Assembly (NCBI GenBank): GCA_900549685.1
Contig: UROX01000043.1
Coordinates: 1 to 15,972 of the forward strand
Source: an uncultured Alistipes sp.
GTDB lineage: Bacteria > Bacteroidota > Bacteroidia > Bacteroidales > Rikenellaceae
Length of the DNA: 15,972 bases
Reading direction: 5' to 3'
Positions within the stretch are counted from its first letter, which is position 1. Every line of letters begins with the position of its first letter. The notes below the pieces were generated by a model. That model was not told the origin of the DNA and searched no databases. It saw only the letters and a list, made by a program, of their open reading frames with translations. Positions 15,895 through 15,972 of the stretch are shown here, piece by piece. The position numbers were made by a program, and so were the translations under genes.

Positions 15895-15972
15895 GATCGA
15901 GCAGGTCGGCCACCTGGGAAACGGAATCTATGTCGTGGCAAATCGCCGAAATTCCGATAAAATCGGGCGAAT
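15895..15972. other. Unassigned right edge; possible sequence junction
   Basis: These 78 bases do not extend the TPR frame, which meets TAG at 15930-15928. Two other frames stay open to the edge: one on the + strand from the ATG at 15893 (MIEQVGHLGNGIYVV...) and one on the - strand (…DFIGISAICHDID…). Both read like protein, but neither is long enough to identify. Confidence 0.4.

Noticed and set aside
15893..15972. A divergent gene starting at the + strand ATG at 15893
   Set aside because: Only 26 codons are visible, and the ATG shares its bases with the Met codon of the TPR frame. This is too little to call a gene.

Overview
The window looks like a chromosomal segment from a GC-rich member of the Bacteroidales, most likely Alistipes or another Rikenellaceae. 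This rests on four things: the mreD–mrdA–rodA order with an enlarged RodA, the absence of clear Shine-Dalgarno sequences before most starts, a TAnnTTTG-type promoter element, and a TPR protein and a MauE/DoxX-type protein of kinds I know from Bacteroides relatives. The species call is inference from protein character, not from a search. I see no tRNA, rRNA, CRISPR array, insertion sequence or integrase.

Bases 1-6187 are read on the + strand. They hold the 3' end of mreD, then mrdA (PBP2) and rodA, the cell-elongation part of an mre operon, with mrdA and rodA overlapping. A PMCA-like calcium-pumping P-type ATPase follows 15 bp later and may be cotranscribed. Bases 6188-6805 form a gene-free gap between convergent genes. 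Its left part carries several stem-loops, and its right part carries a clear intrinsic terminator for the opposing operon.

Bases 6806-12250, on the - strand, form a complete three-gene RND efflux operon in the order membrane fusion lipoprotein, RND transporter, outer membrane channel, with gaps of only 7 and 11 bp. The channel, the last gene, ends at 6806. An inverted repeat abuts the start of the first gene, and the 550 bp upstream of it (12251-12802) are gene-free but rich in inverted repeats. No regulator gene is present.

Bases 12803-14044 (- strand) encode a MauE/DoxX-type membrane protein with a thioredoxin-like periplasmic part that lacks a CxxC. A good Bacteroidetes-type promoter lies about 200 bp upstream. 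Bases 14045-14721 otherwise hold only a strong terminator. Bases 14722-15894 (- strand) encode the C-terminal two thirds of a highly expressed OmpA-like/TPR protein. Its expected N-terminal part is missing: an in-frame stop lies 11 codons upstream and unrelated sequence fills the last 78 bases.

The genes are mostly housekeeping and envelope functions. I found no convincing new multi-gene system. The most unusual points are the broken 5' end of the TPR gene, the structured gene-free regions, the Asp-to-Asn change in the RND proton-relay motif, and the thioredoxin-fold MauE fusion without cysteines at the usual site.
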